Shown here: positions 9,114-17,219 of the stretch, one piece after another
Position numbering within the stretch: the first letter of the stretch is position 1
Layout: each line of letters opens with the position of its first letter
NCBI RefSeq assembly: GCF_004123195.1
Contig: NZ_SDLI01000006.1
Coordinates: forward strand, 248,001-312,000
From: Ammoniphilus sp. CFH 90114
GTDB taxonomy: Bacteria; Bacillota; Bacilli; Aneurinibacillales; RAOX-1
Length of the DNA stretch: 64,000 nt
Reading direction: 5' to 3'
The notes under the pieces: model-generated
The model's database searches: none
The model's input: only the letters and a program-made list of their open reading frames with translations
What the model was told of the DNA's origin: nothing
Position numbers and translations under genes: made by a program

Positions 9114-9401
9114 TTAGGACAACTCCGTAAATGATTTACCCGTAGCAATATCCATGTACAATCGTTTTCTTGGATCATTGTTCAACTTTACGTTAAATAG
9201 GCGAACCTGAGATTGATCAACCTCTACTATTTCCCATTGTCCTTCTCGTATCCCTAACTGAGTAAGTATTTCCGTCCAGTTTCCTTCAAGTTCTTTGCGA
9301 TTTTCCCAAGAAGGTGTTCCATAATACTCAAGTCCATAAGAATTTTTCATAAACATAGTAAATATCTGTGCATTCTCTTTCTTTTTTAAAACATAAGGCA
9401 T
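9114..9401 (-). CDS. Small hypothetical protein
   Basis: 95 aa, not recognised. AAGGAGAGGG lies just before the ATG and the gene sits between two terminator-like structures, so it is probably real. The protein is soluble, charged and rich in aromatic residues, with no cysteine pairs, signal or membrane segment. It is separated by 55 bp from the hydrolase gene upstream on the same strand. No function is proposed. Confidence 0.65.
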   Translation of the reverse strand: MPYVLKKKENAQIFTMFMKNSYGLEYYGTPSWENRKELEGNWTEILTQLGIREGQWEIVEVDQSQVRLFNVKLNNDPRKRLYMDIATGKSFTELS

Positions 9402-9456
9402 GATCTTCCCTCTCCTTTTTCCAACAAAATCTTATCTCTTTATCTTACCATGCCAA

Positions 9457-10419
9457 TTAGATATATGCTTTCAACCAGTTTAAAATTTTCTCCTGTGCAA
9501 TAGGATGAATGGGTTTGCCTATCGTCGATTTGATCACTTTTTTGTAGTTTAATATGGTTCTAGGTTCTGTTTGTTCCTTCAAAGCATGCTCCATGTTTGG
9601 TATAATATGAAACTCGCAAGCCCCTTGAACAAGATCTGGTAGTTCTTTCAACACTTCATTTTCTACTAATGGGTCTTTATCCCCCTGTATAGCGAATACA
9701 GGGCAAGAGATGTTCTTAAGAGCTTCTCTAGTATTATAAGAAAAATGTTCACGATACCATTTAGCAGGCTGCTTGATAAATAATTGAACCTTCACAATGT
9801 CCTGTGTCGATTCTAAGATCGGTTTCATTTGTTTTTTTACTTTTTCCTCTTGTTTCGTTCCATTAATGACTTTCCTAAAAATCCAACCCGAAATTCCTTT
9901 CTTATTTCTCAATTCATTATAGGACAACTTCCGTTGATGTACTAAAGCTTCATCCAGGTTATCTACTCCCCCACTTAAGAGCATCATGCCGGCAATCTCA
10001 GAATGTCTCTCCACTACGGCCGTTACGATGATCGTCCCTTCGCTATGACCAGCAAGAACAATTTTGCCATTGTCAACTCGTGGATGTTCTTGTATAAATC
10101 GATAGGCCCCCTCAAGGTCCTCAACTAAATCCCACATCCCTGTTTTGAGCCATTCGCCTCCACTCTTGCCTGTTCCACGCTTGTCATAACGAAGAGTGAT
10201 AAATCCTTCTTGGGTAATCAAGTGTGCTATGTCCTTATATAAATCTGTTTTGAATTTTCCATGACTAACGGTTCCATCTCTATCTATAGGGCCACTTCCT
10301 GATACAAGAATGACAGCTGGAAGCTTCTCTATTGAGTTATCAGGGATCGTAAGGGTACCGTAAACATCTACCCTTGTCGTGAATTTCACTTCTTCTTCTG
10401 TAAACTTTAACATTTCCAT
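9457..10419 (-). CDS. Alpha/beta hydrolase (serine aminopeptidase S33 / dienelactone hydrolase-like)
   Basis: 320 aa from the ATG at 10419; the GTG one codon earlier is less likely because the ATG overlaps the stop of the upstream regulator (TGATG), which indicates translational coupling. VSGSGPIDRDG marks the oxyanion loop, YDKRGTGKS the following strand-turn, GHSEG the nucleophile elbow, GDKDP the acid region and NMEHALK the histidine. This is the YqjL/YtmA-like group of cytoplasmic hydrolases. The coupled HTH gene probably controls it. Substrate unknown. Confidence 0.83.
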   Translation of the reverse strand: MEMLKFTEEEVKFTTRVDVYGTLTIPDNSIEKLPAVILVSGSGPIDRDGTVSHGKFKTDLYKDIAHLITQEGFITLRYDKRGTGKSGGEWLKTGMWDLVEDLEGAYRFIQEHPRVDNGKIVLAGHSEGTIIVTAVVERHSEIAGMMLLSGGVDNLDEALVHQRKLSYNELRNKKGISGWIFRKVINGTKQEEKVKKQMKPILESTQDIVKVQLFIKQPAKWYREHFSYNTREALKNISCPVFAIQGDKDPLVENEVLKELPDLVQGACEFHIIPNMEHALKEQTEPRTILNYKKVIKSTIGKPIHPIAQEKILNWLKAYI

Positions 10420-10949
10420 CACTTCTTTCTCGTATTCTTTTGAGGAATGATGATCGTGGATAGGGTGCGTGTTTTTCTGTCTTCTCTTGGTTCCTTTCCT
10501 AGCGCACTCTGCAAAAGTTTGCTGTATTCAGCAATAAACGCCTTCCATTCCTCGTCGTTGAGGTGAATCATCGCTTGACGGTAGGTTGCTCCATCACGAA
10601 GAGGTTCAAACTCCGGTCCTGTTGCATATTGAGTAAATTCACCAAGAAGGTTGGTCATAAAGGTAGTAAATAGTTCAATATGATCCTCACTTGATAGATT
10701 CTCATTATTTCTCAATTCCGCTTCGTTAATGGCAAGTATCTTTTCTACCGCTCCCCGAACTTGGTTTTCTTGAACGATTTGTATAATTTTGTGTTCAATC
10801 AATGTATTAATATGCCGATACAATGTGGCTTGAGGGATATCAGATAGTATACTTCCGATCTCTTGGATACTAAGTTTTTTTCCTCCACCTAAAGTTTGAA
10901 TAATCTTCATTCGCTTAGGGTGAAGGATGATATCAGCTTTATTTTTCAT
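10419..10949 (-). CDS. ArsR-like winged-helix transcriptional regulator
   Basis: 176 aa from ATG 10949. A TTG at 10976 is in frame, but AAGGTG lies about 9 bases before the ATG, so I use the latter. The N-terminal 90 residues form a winged helix of the HTH_20/ArsR type (HPKRMKIIQTL, then a recognition helix around PQATLYRHINTLIEH); the C-terminal half is helical and may bind a ligand or dimerise. It overlaps the downstream hydrolase start. A long perfect palindrome about 60 bp upstream is its likely operator. Confidence 0.82.
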   Translation of the reverse strand: MKNKADIILHPKRMKIIQTLGGGKKLSIQEIGSILSDIPQATLYRHINTLIEHKIIQIVQENQVRGAVEKILAINEAELRNNENLSSEDHIELFTTFMTNLLGEFTQYATGPEFEPLRDGATYRQAMIHLNDEEWKAFIAEYSKLLQSALGKEPREDRKTRTLSTIIIPQKNTRKK

Positions 10950-11008
10950 AGGAAATTCACCTTCTTCTCCAATCAAATAAGAATCTTACAATATTAATAT
11001 ACCTCATT

Positions 11009-11036
11009 TTATTATCATTATCAATAATGATAATAA
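11009..11036. promoter_or_regulatory. Perfect 12-bp-arm palindrome upstream of the HTH gene
   Basis: TTATTATCATTA and TAATGATAATAA flank a 4-base centre (TCAA). The repeated GATAAT hexamers resemble Fur-type boxes, but the position 60 bp before the HTH start also fits autoregulation by that winged-helix protein. The T tract lies on the wrong side for a terminator of the kinase gene. Confidence 0.5.
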
Positions 11037-11042
11037 AAAAAT

Positions 11043-11077
11043 AAAAAAAACCATATCTCCGTGGTTAAAGATATCGG
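11043..11077 (-). terminator. Intrinsic terminator of the two-component operon
   Basis: On the minus strand CCGATATCT pairs with AGATATGG, one mismatch, followed by eight T residues. It lies 14 bp after the histidine kinase stop. Confidence 0.8.
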
Positions 11078-11090
11078 TTATCATTACCTT

Positions 11091-12038
11091 TTAATCATGT
11101 ATTGGGAGTGTAAAATAAAATGTACTTCCTTTTCCTACTAAGCTTTCTACCCCGATCTCACCCTGATGTTTAACAACAATTTCCTTTGATATGGCTAATC
11201 CCAACCCTGTACCATCCTTATTAAGACTCCCTTTCGTTTTATAAAAACGGTCAAATATCCGTGGAAGAGCATCTTCAGAAATTCCTATTCCTGTATCCGA
11301 AACATGAATAATTAGTTCCTGCTTCTCCCTATCCTTTTTAATCTGGATAGAAACGTCAAGTTTGATATTGCCTCCTTTAGGAGTGAATTTTACTGCGTTA
11401 TGGATGAGATTCGTTAGTATCTGTTCAATCCGAATAGGATCAATGTAAACGTTTCTTAACTTAATATCCTGCGGTATAGAGGATGTAAATTCGTAGTTGA
11501 GTTCTTTACTCTCAACGTCAATTTTATATTTGCTCAATAATAATTTATCTAAATCTTTTATGCATACATATTGAAATTTAAGCTTATTTTGACTGTATTC
11601 AATGTGTGACAAATCGTAGAGATCCTCAATAAGTTGGTTAACTAGTAACGCTTTTTGATAAATCAAACGAATGTAGTTCTCGTCTGGTTCAATCACTTGA
11701 TCTAACATTGCTTTAAGATAACCTTGTATCGATGTCATCGGTGTTCCAATTTCGTGTGAAATGTCTGAAATCAGTTGTCTGCGTGAATCCTCCATCTTTT
11801 CTAGGTTCCTGTGGGCATCTTGCAGCTGTAACTCACGCTCAATTAAGGCTTTACTCTGTATATCACTAATCTTAAAGACTTTACTCGTAATTTTTAGTAA
11901 TCGTTCATAGTGATCTATTAATTCTTTATAACTATAGATTAGTCCCGTGCTATCCCCTTCAGCTTGTTTTAATGTTTGTTTCGCTTCTTTAAGGTATAGA
12001 GCTTCTTCTTTAAAAAGTAGGTGTTTCTCATCCTTCAC
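11091..12038 (-). CDS. Cytoplasmic sensor histidine kinase
   Basis: 315 aa with no membrane segment. Residues 1 to about 85 are predicted helical/coiled coil; the phosphoacceptor helix has SHEIGTPM at about 94-101 (Gly where most kinases have Leu or Arg), then the N box LIHNAVKFTPKGG, DTGIGI and GTGLGLAI. GTG start at 12038, immediately after the response regulator stop, with GGAGG inside the end of that gene, so the two are coupled. The stimulus must reach it inside the cell or through a partner protein. Confidence 0.88.
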   Translation of the reverse strand: MKDEKHLLFKEEALYLKEAKQTLKQAEGDSTGLIYSYKELIDHYERLLKITSKVFKISDIQSKALIERELQLQDAHRNLEKMEDSRRQLISDISHEIGTPMTSIQGYLKAMLDQVIEPDENYIRLIYQKALLVNQLIEDLYDLSHIEYSQNKLKFQYVCIKDLDKLLLSKYKIDVESKELNYEFTSSIPQDIKLRNVYIDPIRIEQILTNLIHNAVKFTPKGGNIKLDVSIQIKKDREKQELIIHVSDTGIGISEDALPRIFDRFYKTKGSLNKDGTGLGLAISKEIVVKHQGEIGVESLVGKGSTFYFTLPIHD

Positions 12039-12725
12039 TTAATTACCTCCACTTGGGGTCTCAAATTGATATCCTACTCCTCTTATGGTCTTAATATAGA
12101 CTGGATGATTAGGATCGTTCTCAATCTTCTTGCGCAAGTTACTTATGTGAACCAACAGTGATCGATAATCCCCCATGCTATCCTGCTTCCAAACATGTTT
12201 ATAGATTTCTTCTGATTCGAATACCTTATTAGGATTCTGACATAGTAACAAGAGTATTTCTCTTTCTTTCCTTGCTAATACAATCTCGTTTCCATCTTTC
12301 TTAACCTGTAAGTTGTTTAAGTTAATCTCTAATTGATCAAACTTAAGAAGCTCTTTCTTTGTCTTATAACGCAATCTGGCTTTCACCCTTACCATTAATT
12401 CTAAAGGGTCGAAAGGCTTTGGTAGATAATCATCCGCCCCCAACTCAATTCCGTCGATAATTTCCTCGATTTCACCTTTGCAGCTTATAAAAATAAAGGG
12501 CGTTTGAGATTTATCACGAATGATTTTACATAGGTCGTAACCGGATAGTTTTCCTGGTAGTTGGATATCCGATATAATCAAATCAGGATGCTCTGAATCA
12601 TAAAGAAGTATAGCTTCCTCCACATGATCTGTTTGTACAACTTCATAACCACTTTTTCTTAAATAAATCTCAATTAATCCAGCAATATCTGCATCATCTT
12701 CAATGAGTAAAATCTTATTTTCCAT
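12039..12725 (-). CDS. OmpR/PhoB-family response regulator
   Basis: 228 aa. Receiver domain at 1-115 with the acidic pair EDD, the phosphoacceptor Asp in LIISDIQLPG, and the conserved Lys in LPKPFDP; winged-helix DNA-binding domain at about 130-224, ending in the typical RGVGYQFE. GAGGTGG lies upstream of the ATG. It forms an operon with the adjacent histidine kinase. No clear target operator was seen; the neighbouring WG-repeat gene lies upstream on the same strand and has its own terminator. Confidence 0.9.
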   Translation of the reverse strand: MENKILLIEDDADIAGLIEIYLRKSGYEVVQTDHVEEAILLYDSEHPDLIISDIQLPGKLSGYDLCKIIRDKSQTPFIFISCKGEIEEIIDGIELGADDYLPKPFDPLELMVRVKARLRYKTKKELLKFDQLEINLNNLQVKKDGNEIVLARKEREILLLLCQNPNKVFESEEIYKHVWKQDSMGDYRSLLVHISNLRKKIENDPNHPVYIKTIRGVGYQFETPSGGN

Positions 12726-12844
12726 CGATTCTCACCACCTCTATTATGGCTTAGATAAGTTATTCGGTCAGAGAACCTTTATTAAAAGGCTACTTATTAA
12801 ATTTATGATACGTTTCCACACTTCTATATGCAAGAAAAACAATA

Positions 12845-12876
12845 AGAAAGAAAACTGCTCCCTATAAAGAAGCAGT
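12845..12876 (-). terminator. Intrinsic terminator of the WG-repeat gene
   Basis: On the minus strand ACTGCT and AGCAGT form the stem around an 11-base loop, followed by TTTTCTTTCTT. It begins 20 bp after the stop at 12897. Confidence 0.7.
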
Positions 12877-12896
12877 CTTTGATTGAAGACTCTAGC

Positions 12897-15332
12897 TTAA
12901 TCATGGAATGATCTCCAAAACTCTCCTTGATCATCGATAAGAGGCATAATTTCTGAGAATGGAATTTTAAAGGTAGGGAAGCCGGCTGCGTATGGTGCGA
13001 TATCATAGGGATTAAAGTAGAGAAATAAAGCATCATCTGTCACGTAAAAAGATTGATCTTCTTTAATACCTTTATAACTGTCAGGAAATACGTACGAATA
13101 TTCAGGGTTGGATTGAATTTGTTGTTTGATCAGCTCACTTAGAACTGTAATGTAGTTACTATCGGGTTGAAATAGATCCTTCAACTGATAAACTGCTCCT
13201 GTCACAAGATTCACTGGGACCTCCGTTTGGACCGGCATCCCATGTGCTGCACCAAATGGATATTCATAGGCTGTGAGTTCTAATATGAGGAGCACTTTTT
13301 TGAAAAATTTTATAGAGAAATCACCAGCAAAACTGGCATCCAACTGTGTATCACTTGGGATGTTCTTTACACCCGAGAGTTCTTTGAGTTGTTCATTTAG
13401 TCTTTTTTGCAGTACCTGATTCTTCATTCCATCAAGCTGAGGGTAATATACGTAGTAATCCTTATTTGGATGATAGTGTTTTTCATAAATCTTATAATTT
13501 TCATCTAGCTTTATTACAGAGTTTTGTTTCCACACTAATTCGCTGTTCAGATCATAATAAGAATCACGCTGATTAATTGTGGCTCTAATCAAGTTCCCTT
13601 CTACGGCAAGAGATCCCGTTCCTTCAACAATAGGAAGACTTTTTTCTTGTTTGCCACTCCGATTTATAAAAAACGTCTGTTTTCCATCGTGAACGGATGC
13701 AATCCCTTTGCAGTATGGCAATACATCATAGTAAATAAAATCCGTTAAAAACTTTCCGTCTTGATTCACGATAGCATATTTTGATCCAAAGTGTGGCTTA
13801 CCTTCAAGTATGGGCTTGCCTACAGCATATCGTTTTTCACCAAGTCTTACCATTGCATTGTAGGTTGGAGGAATAATATAGTTCCCTTTTTTATTAATAA
13901 GACCGCATTGATTACTAGAGTAACTGTCAGAGGCCTTGACTATTGCCCTTCCATCTTGAAAAGGTTCAACACTTGAAAAAGTTGGTGCAATCATCACTTT
14001 ACCATTTTGATTGATATAACCAAACCTGCCATCTGAGTCATATTTGAAGGAAAGCAAGCCTTCTCCCTTTTGCCCGACATAAGCCAAAGAATACATATGA
14101 AGAGGTTTACCCATAGTATCTATCAAGGCAAATTCCTTCTCATCAAGTTGCACCACGGCAGTCTCTTCTTTATAGGGTAAAGCACTTTTATATTGGGCAG
14201 GTATGACTTCATTTCCATTAAGATCTAAATAACCATATTTTATGTGGCCGCCTGATTCATTGATGGAGAAGAGAGCTCTACCTTCCTTGTAGCTATCAAT
14301 AAAATCATAAGATTTGCTGGTGATAATCTTCCCCTTCTCATTAATAACCTTAAAACCATCTTGATCACTTACGACTGAACGTCCCTCTGAAAAATCCCCA
14401 ATATAATCATATGCTTTATTCGTTATCTGCTGACCCGAGGTATTTATCAAGGTATTTTTATTATTCAACCCTACAATTGCCATTCCTTGCATCTGAAAAG
14501 GTTGGGCAAAGTCAAACGTTGGACGGATGGCGAATTCACCACGATCGTCTATATATCCCCATTTTACTCCAAATATGGACTTTATTCTGGCGGGGTGTAA
14601 AGTATTTGGCTTCCTAGCAAGAGATTCAATGCGATCTTTTAATTCATTCCACTGTTCCGGAGCAGGGTAATCAGGTTTTAATGCAAGTCCTTTATCTATT
14701 GCTTTAAGAGCCTCCCCGCTATTCCCTACCATTAACTCCGCGTCGGCAAGATAATACCAATAAAAAGGATAAGTAGGGAACTTATTTGTGAGATGCTTGT
14801 AATAAGTTGAGACTTTCTGAAAATACACAGGATAAAGTTCCGGTATCTCGACTAACTTCCCCTCCTTCCATTGGTACACCTGTACCTGATAAGCTTCTCC
14901 TGTGTCATGAAACCATAAGGCAAGTTCTGATTTCCCGTCTTTGTCTAGATCTTCAGTATCTAGTAAACTAAAGGACAGATCTTTTTTTATTTTATTTTCA
15001 AGACCATTATCTGACCATTCATAGATGGCGAGTTTAGACCATTGCGCACCGATCTGCCACCCGATGATCACACTGCTTCGGTTTTCACTTTTTAAATTGG
15101 CTACTCGAAAATACGTTATGTTATAACCTGTCCCCTTAAAATTACATGCTATACCCCATCCTCTCGAATCATGCTTTAGTACAACAAAATAATTCTGTCC
15201 CTCCCATTGGTATATCCCAAGGATTTCTAACACACCGTCTCCATCTAAATCCGCTGTACGAATGGCAATCACTCTAGCTTGGCCTGGAAGGTAACGACTA
15301 AGCAAGCTCTTTATTGTCTGTTCACTCCACAT
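12897..15332 (-). CDS. Large WG-repeat protein with FG-GAP-like N-terminus and DUF3298/RsiV-like C-terminus
   Basis: 811 aa. Residues about 20-160 carry FG-GAP/VCBS-like calcium-loop motifs (DLDGDG, DLDKDGKSE). About 165-235 look like a TPR-type segment (YYLADAELMVGNSGEALKA). About 245-590 hold at least seven WG repeats (for example KWGYIDDRGEFAIRPTF and FGYINQNGKVMIAPTF). About 600-805 match the DUF3298 fold seen in RsiV and PdaC (AAHGMP and YFNPYDIAPYAAG are typical). No signal peptide or membrane helix is visible, so an exported or surface role would need a non-classical route. GAGGAG precedes the ATG. No function is known for this combination. Confidence 0.8.
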   Translation of the reverse strand: MWSEQTIKSLLSRYLPGQARVIAIRTADLDGDGVLEILGIYQWEGQNYFVVLKHDSRGWGIACNFKGTGYNITYFRVANLKSENRSSVIIGWQIGAQWSKLAIYEWSDNGLENKIKKDLSFSLLDTEDLDKDGKSELALWFHDTGEAYQVQVYQWKEGKLVEIPELYPVYFQKVSTYYKHLTNKFPTYPFYWYYLADAELMVGNSGEALKAIDKGLALKPDYPAPEQWNELKDRIESLARKPNTLHPARIKSIFGVKWGYIDDRGEFAIRPTFDFAQPFQMQGMAIVGLNNKNTLINTSGQQITNKAYDYIGDFSEGRSVVSDQDGFKVINEKGKIITSKSYDFIDSYKEGRALFSINESGGHIKYGYLDLNGNEVIPAQYKSALPYKEETAVVQLDEKEFALIDTMGKPLHMYSLAYVGQKGEGLLSFKYDSDGRFGYINQNGKVMIAPTFSSVEPFQDGRAIVKASDSYSSNQCGLINKKGNYIIPPTYNAMVRLGEKRYAVGKPILEGKPHFGSKYAIVNQDGKFLTDFIYYDVLPYCKGIASVHDGKQTFFINRSGKQEKSLPIVEGTGSLAVEGNLIRATINQRDSYYDLNSELVWKQNSVIKLDENYKIYEKHYHPNKDYYVYYPQLDGMKNQVLQKRLNEQLKELSGVKNIPSDTQLDASFAGDFSIKFFKKVLLILELTAYEYPFGAAHGMPVQTEVPVNLVTGAVYQLKDLFQPDSNYITVLSELIKQQIQSNPEYSYVFPDSYKGIKEDQSFYVTDDALFLYFNPYDIAPYAAGFPTFKIPFSEIMPLIDDQGEFWRSFHD

Positions 15333-15463
15333 CAGTAAAAACTCCTCTTCGTTGCTTTTTTTATCTTATGGAATTCCCCTGAAGTGGTGCCTATATTTAG
15401 TATTTCCTAGGCAAGCGCAGGCTTCGACAGGTTGAATGACAATTTATGTATTTTTGTGGTTTC

Positions 15464-15497
15464 GTCCCATAATGAGACATTGTCCGAAAATTAGACA
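15464..15497 (+). promoter_or_regulatory. Twin upstream activator sites for the formamidase promoter
   Basis: GTCCCATAATGAGACA (15464-15479) and GTCCGAAAATTAGACA (15482-15497) match at 12 of 16 positions and are 18 bp apart. Each is an imperfect dyad of the form GTC-N10-GACA. They lie 44-77 bp upstream of the -24 element, where a sigma-54 activator is expected to bind; the activator gene is 17218-19326. Confidence 0.55.
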
Positions 15498-15539
15498 CTT
15501 ATTGCTTCCTTATCCTTCTAGAAATACCCATTCTCCTAT

Positions 15540-15555
15540 TGGCATGTTACTTGCT
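15540..15555 (+). promoter_or_regulatory. Sigma-54 promoter of the formamidase operon
   Basis: TGGCATGTTACTTGCT matches the consensus TGGCAC-G-N4-TTGCW with the invariant GG and GC dinucleotides exactly 12 bp apart. The predicted start of transcription is about 15567, giving a leader of roughly 65 nt before the ATG at 15633. Confidence 0.88.
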
Positions 15556-15632
15556 TATATTAAATTATGTAACGAGTTACTAGGTCACTTATGAATGTAA
15601 TCGTTATCATTAAAACATAAGGAGGAGACTTT

Positions 15633-16823
15633 ATGCCTGAAGTACTGTTTCGTATTGACCTAAACAAACCAATGGATGAGCAAGCCACTCCGGGACATAA
15701 TCGTTGGCATCCAGATATTCCAGCTACAGTATCAGTCAATCCGGGAGACATTTTCCGTATTGAATGTAAGGATTGGACGGATGGTCAGATTTCTAATAAT
15801 GATGACCCGTCAGACATTCGAGATGTCAATCTAAACCGTGTTCATGTCCTGAGTGGGCCGATATGGGTGAACGGCGTTGAACCAGGTGATCTACTTGTTG
15901 TTGACCTCCTTGACATCGGAGCTATTCAGGGGTCTGAGTGGGGATTTAACGGAGTCTTTGATAAAAATAATGGTGGTAGCTTCCTAACTGAACATTATCC
16001 TGAAGCGATTAAATCTATTTGGGATTTCCAGGGAATATATACAACTTCTCGCCATATTCCAGGCGTAAAATTTGCAGGGATTATCCACCCAGGTTTAATT
16101 GGTACAGCCCCATCTCACGAATTGCTTGACCGTTGGAACAAACGTGAGAAAAAACTATTTGATACGAATCCTAGTCGTGTTCCTGCTCTAGCTACTCTCC
16201 CTAATCCAGACAGTGCTGTATTAGGATCCTTAAAAGGGGCTGAATTTGACCGTGTTGCAAGGGAAGCAGCTCGTACGGTTCCCCCTCGTGAGAATGGCGG
16301 GAACTGTGATATTAAAAATCTATCAAAAGGATCTCGCATATACTTCCCTGTTTTTGTCGAGGGCGCCAAGCTCTCTTTAGGAGATCTTCACTTCTCCCAA
16401 GGAGATGGTGAGATCACATTCTGCGGTGGGATTGAAATGGCAGGATGGGTGGATATCCATGTTGATGTAATTAAAGGAGGAATGTCTAAGTATAACATCA
16501 TTAATAACCCAATGTTCCAACCAGGACCGGTAGAACCACGTTACTCGGATTATCTTGTATTTGAAGGAATATCTGTAGATGAGTTTACCGGAAACAACCA
16601 TTACTTAGATGCCCACATTGCTTATCGTCGTGCTTGTTTGAATGCTATTGATTACTTAAAAACAATGGGTTTTACCGGAGAACAAGCCTATATGATTCTA
16701 GGTACTGCGCCAGTAGAAGGACATATTGGTGGGATTGTTGATATCCCTAATGCTTGTTGTACCGTCGCAATTCCAACTGCCATCTTTGATAAAAACATTG
16801 TTCCTAAGATTAATCGAGGCTAA
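15633..16823 (+). CDS. fmdA: Formamidase (acetamidase/formamidase family)
   Basis: 396 aa, full length for FmdA. The sequence has the family's landmarks: MPEVLFRIDLNKPMDEQ at the start, HNRWHPDIPA, the glycine-rich FAGIIHPGLIGTAPS and the FSQGDGEITFCGGIEMAG block. It hydrolyses formamide to formate and ammonia in the cytoplasm. AAGGAGGAG precedes the ATG. The gene has a sigma-54 promoter, is followed by fmdB, and is near an AmiS-type amide channel and an amide-sensing sigma-54 activator, all of which support a short-chain amide substrate for nitrogen supply. Confidence 0.93.
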   Translation: MPEVLFRIDLNKPMDEQATPGHNRWHPDIPATVSVNPGDIFRIECKDWTDGQISNNDDPSDIRDVNLNRVHVLSGPIWVNGVEPGDLLVVDLLDIGAIQGSEWGFNGVFDKNNGGSFLTEHYPEAIKSIWDFQGIYTTSRHIPGVKFAGIIHPGLIGTAPSHELLDRWNKREKKLFDTNPSRVPALATLPNPDSAVLGSLKGAEFDRVAREAARTVPPRENGGNCDIKNLSKGSRIYFPVFVEGAKLSLGDLHFSQGDGEITFCGGIEMAGWVDIHVDVIKGGMSKYNIINNPMFQPGPVEPRYSDYLVFEGISVDEFTGNNHYLDAHIAYRRACLNAIDYLKTMGFTGEQAYMILGTAPVEGHIGGIVDIPNACCTVAIPTAIFDKNIVPKINRG

Positions 16824-16831
16824 TTTTTAAT

Positions 16832-16849
16832 GGGGGCCAACAGGCCCCC
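16832..16849 (+). other. GC-rich intercistronic hairpin between fmdA and fmdB
   Basis: GGGGGCC-AACA-GGCCCCC is a perfect 7-bp stem 8 bp after the fmdA stop. No T tract follows, so it probably protects or processes the mRNA, or causes only partial termination, reducing fmdB relative to fmdA. Confidence 0.7.
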
Positions 16850-16879
16850 GTATATGAACTCTTGAAAGGAGTATTGAAG

Positions 16880-17179
16880 ATGCCCTTATATGGATTTCGT
16901 TGTAATGAATGTGGAGATTTTCAGCAATGGATAAAGTTAGCTGATGTTAGTAATCCTGTTTATTGTCCAAACTGCTCCGAACACGCTTCTAGAATCTTTA
17001 CAGCTCCGGGTTTAAGTATGGTTCCTAACGCTATACGCAAGCGTATGGAGTATGGTGCAGAACCTAAGTTGGTTTCTAAAAGTGAACTGGACAAAAAAAC
17101 TCCTTATCATCACCATAACCACCATCATCACCACGATCACAAGAAACAGCCACAACGTCCATGGCAGATTGGTCATTAA
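16880..17179 (+). CDS. fmdB: FmdB-family zinc-ribbon protein with histidine-rich tail
   Basis: 99 aa. The FmdB zinc ribbon occupies residues 1-45 with CNEC and CPNC cysteine pairs. Residues 75-90 are unusually rich in histidine (ten or more His), which is not part of the normal FmdB family and suggests metal binding or storage. A TTG at 16862 is in frame, but GAAAGGAG at 16863-16870 places the start at ATG 16880. In Methylophilus FmdB is linked to regulation of formamidase; here it is 56 bp downstream of fmdA in the same transcript. Confidence 0.85.
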   Translation: MPLYGFRCNECGDFQQWIKLADVSNPVYCPNCSEHASRIFTAPGLSMVPNAIRKRMEYGAEPKLVSKSELDKKTPYHHHNHHHHHDHKKQPQRPWQIGH

Positions 17180-17190
17180 CTAATAAGATA

Positions 17191-17219
17191 AAACAGCTTT
17201 CTACTAAGAGCTGTTTTTT
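17191..17219. terminator. Terminator between convergent fmdB and the sigma-54 activator
   Basis: AAACAGCT and AGCTGTTT form an 8-bp stem with T residues on the plus side and a looser TTTATCTTATT on the minus side. It overlaps the stop codon of the activator gene at 17218. Confidence 0.75.

Noticed and set aside
15333-15463. Small gene or RNA upstream of the formamidase activator sites
   Set aside because: No frame with a ribosome site and no strong structure was seen; it is probably the promoter region of the WG-repeat gene.
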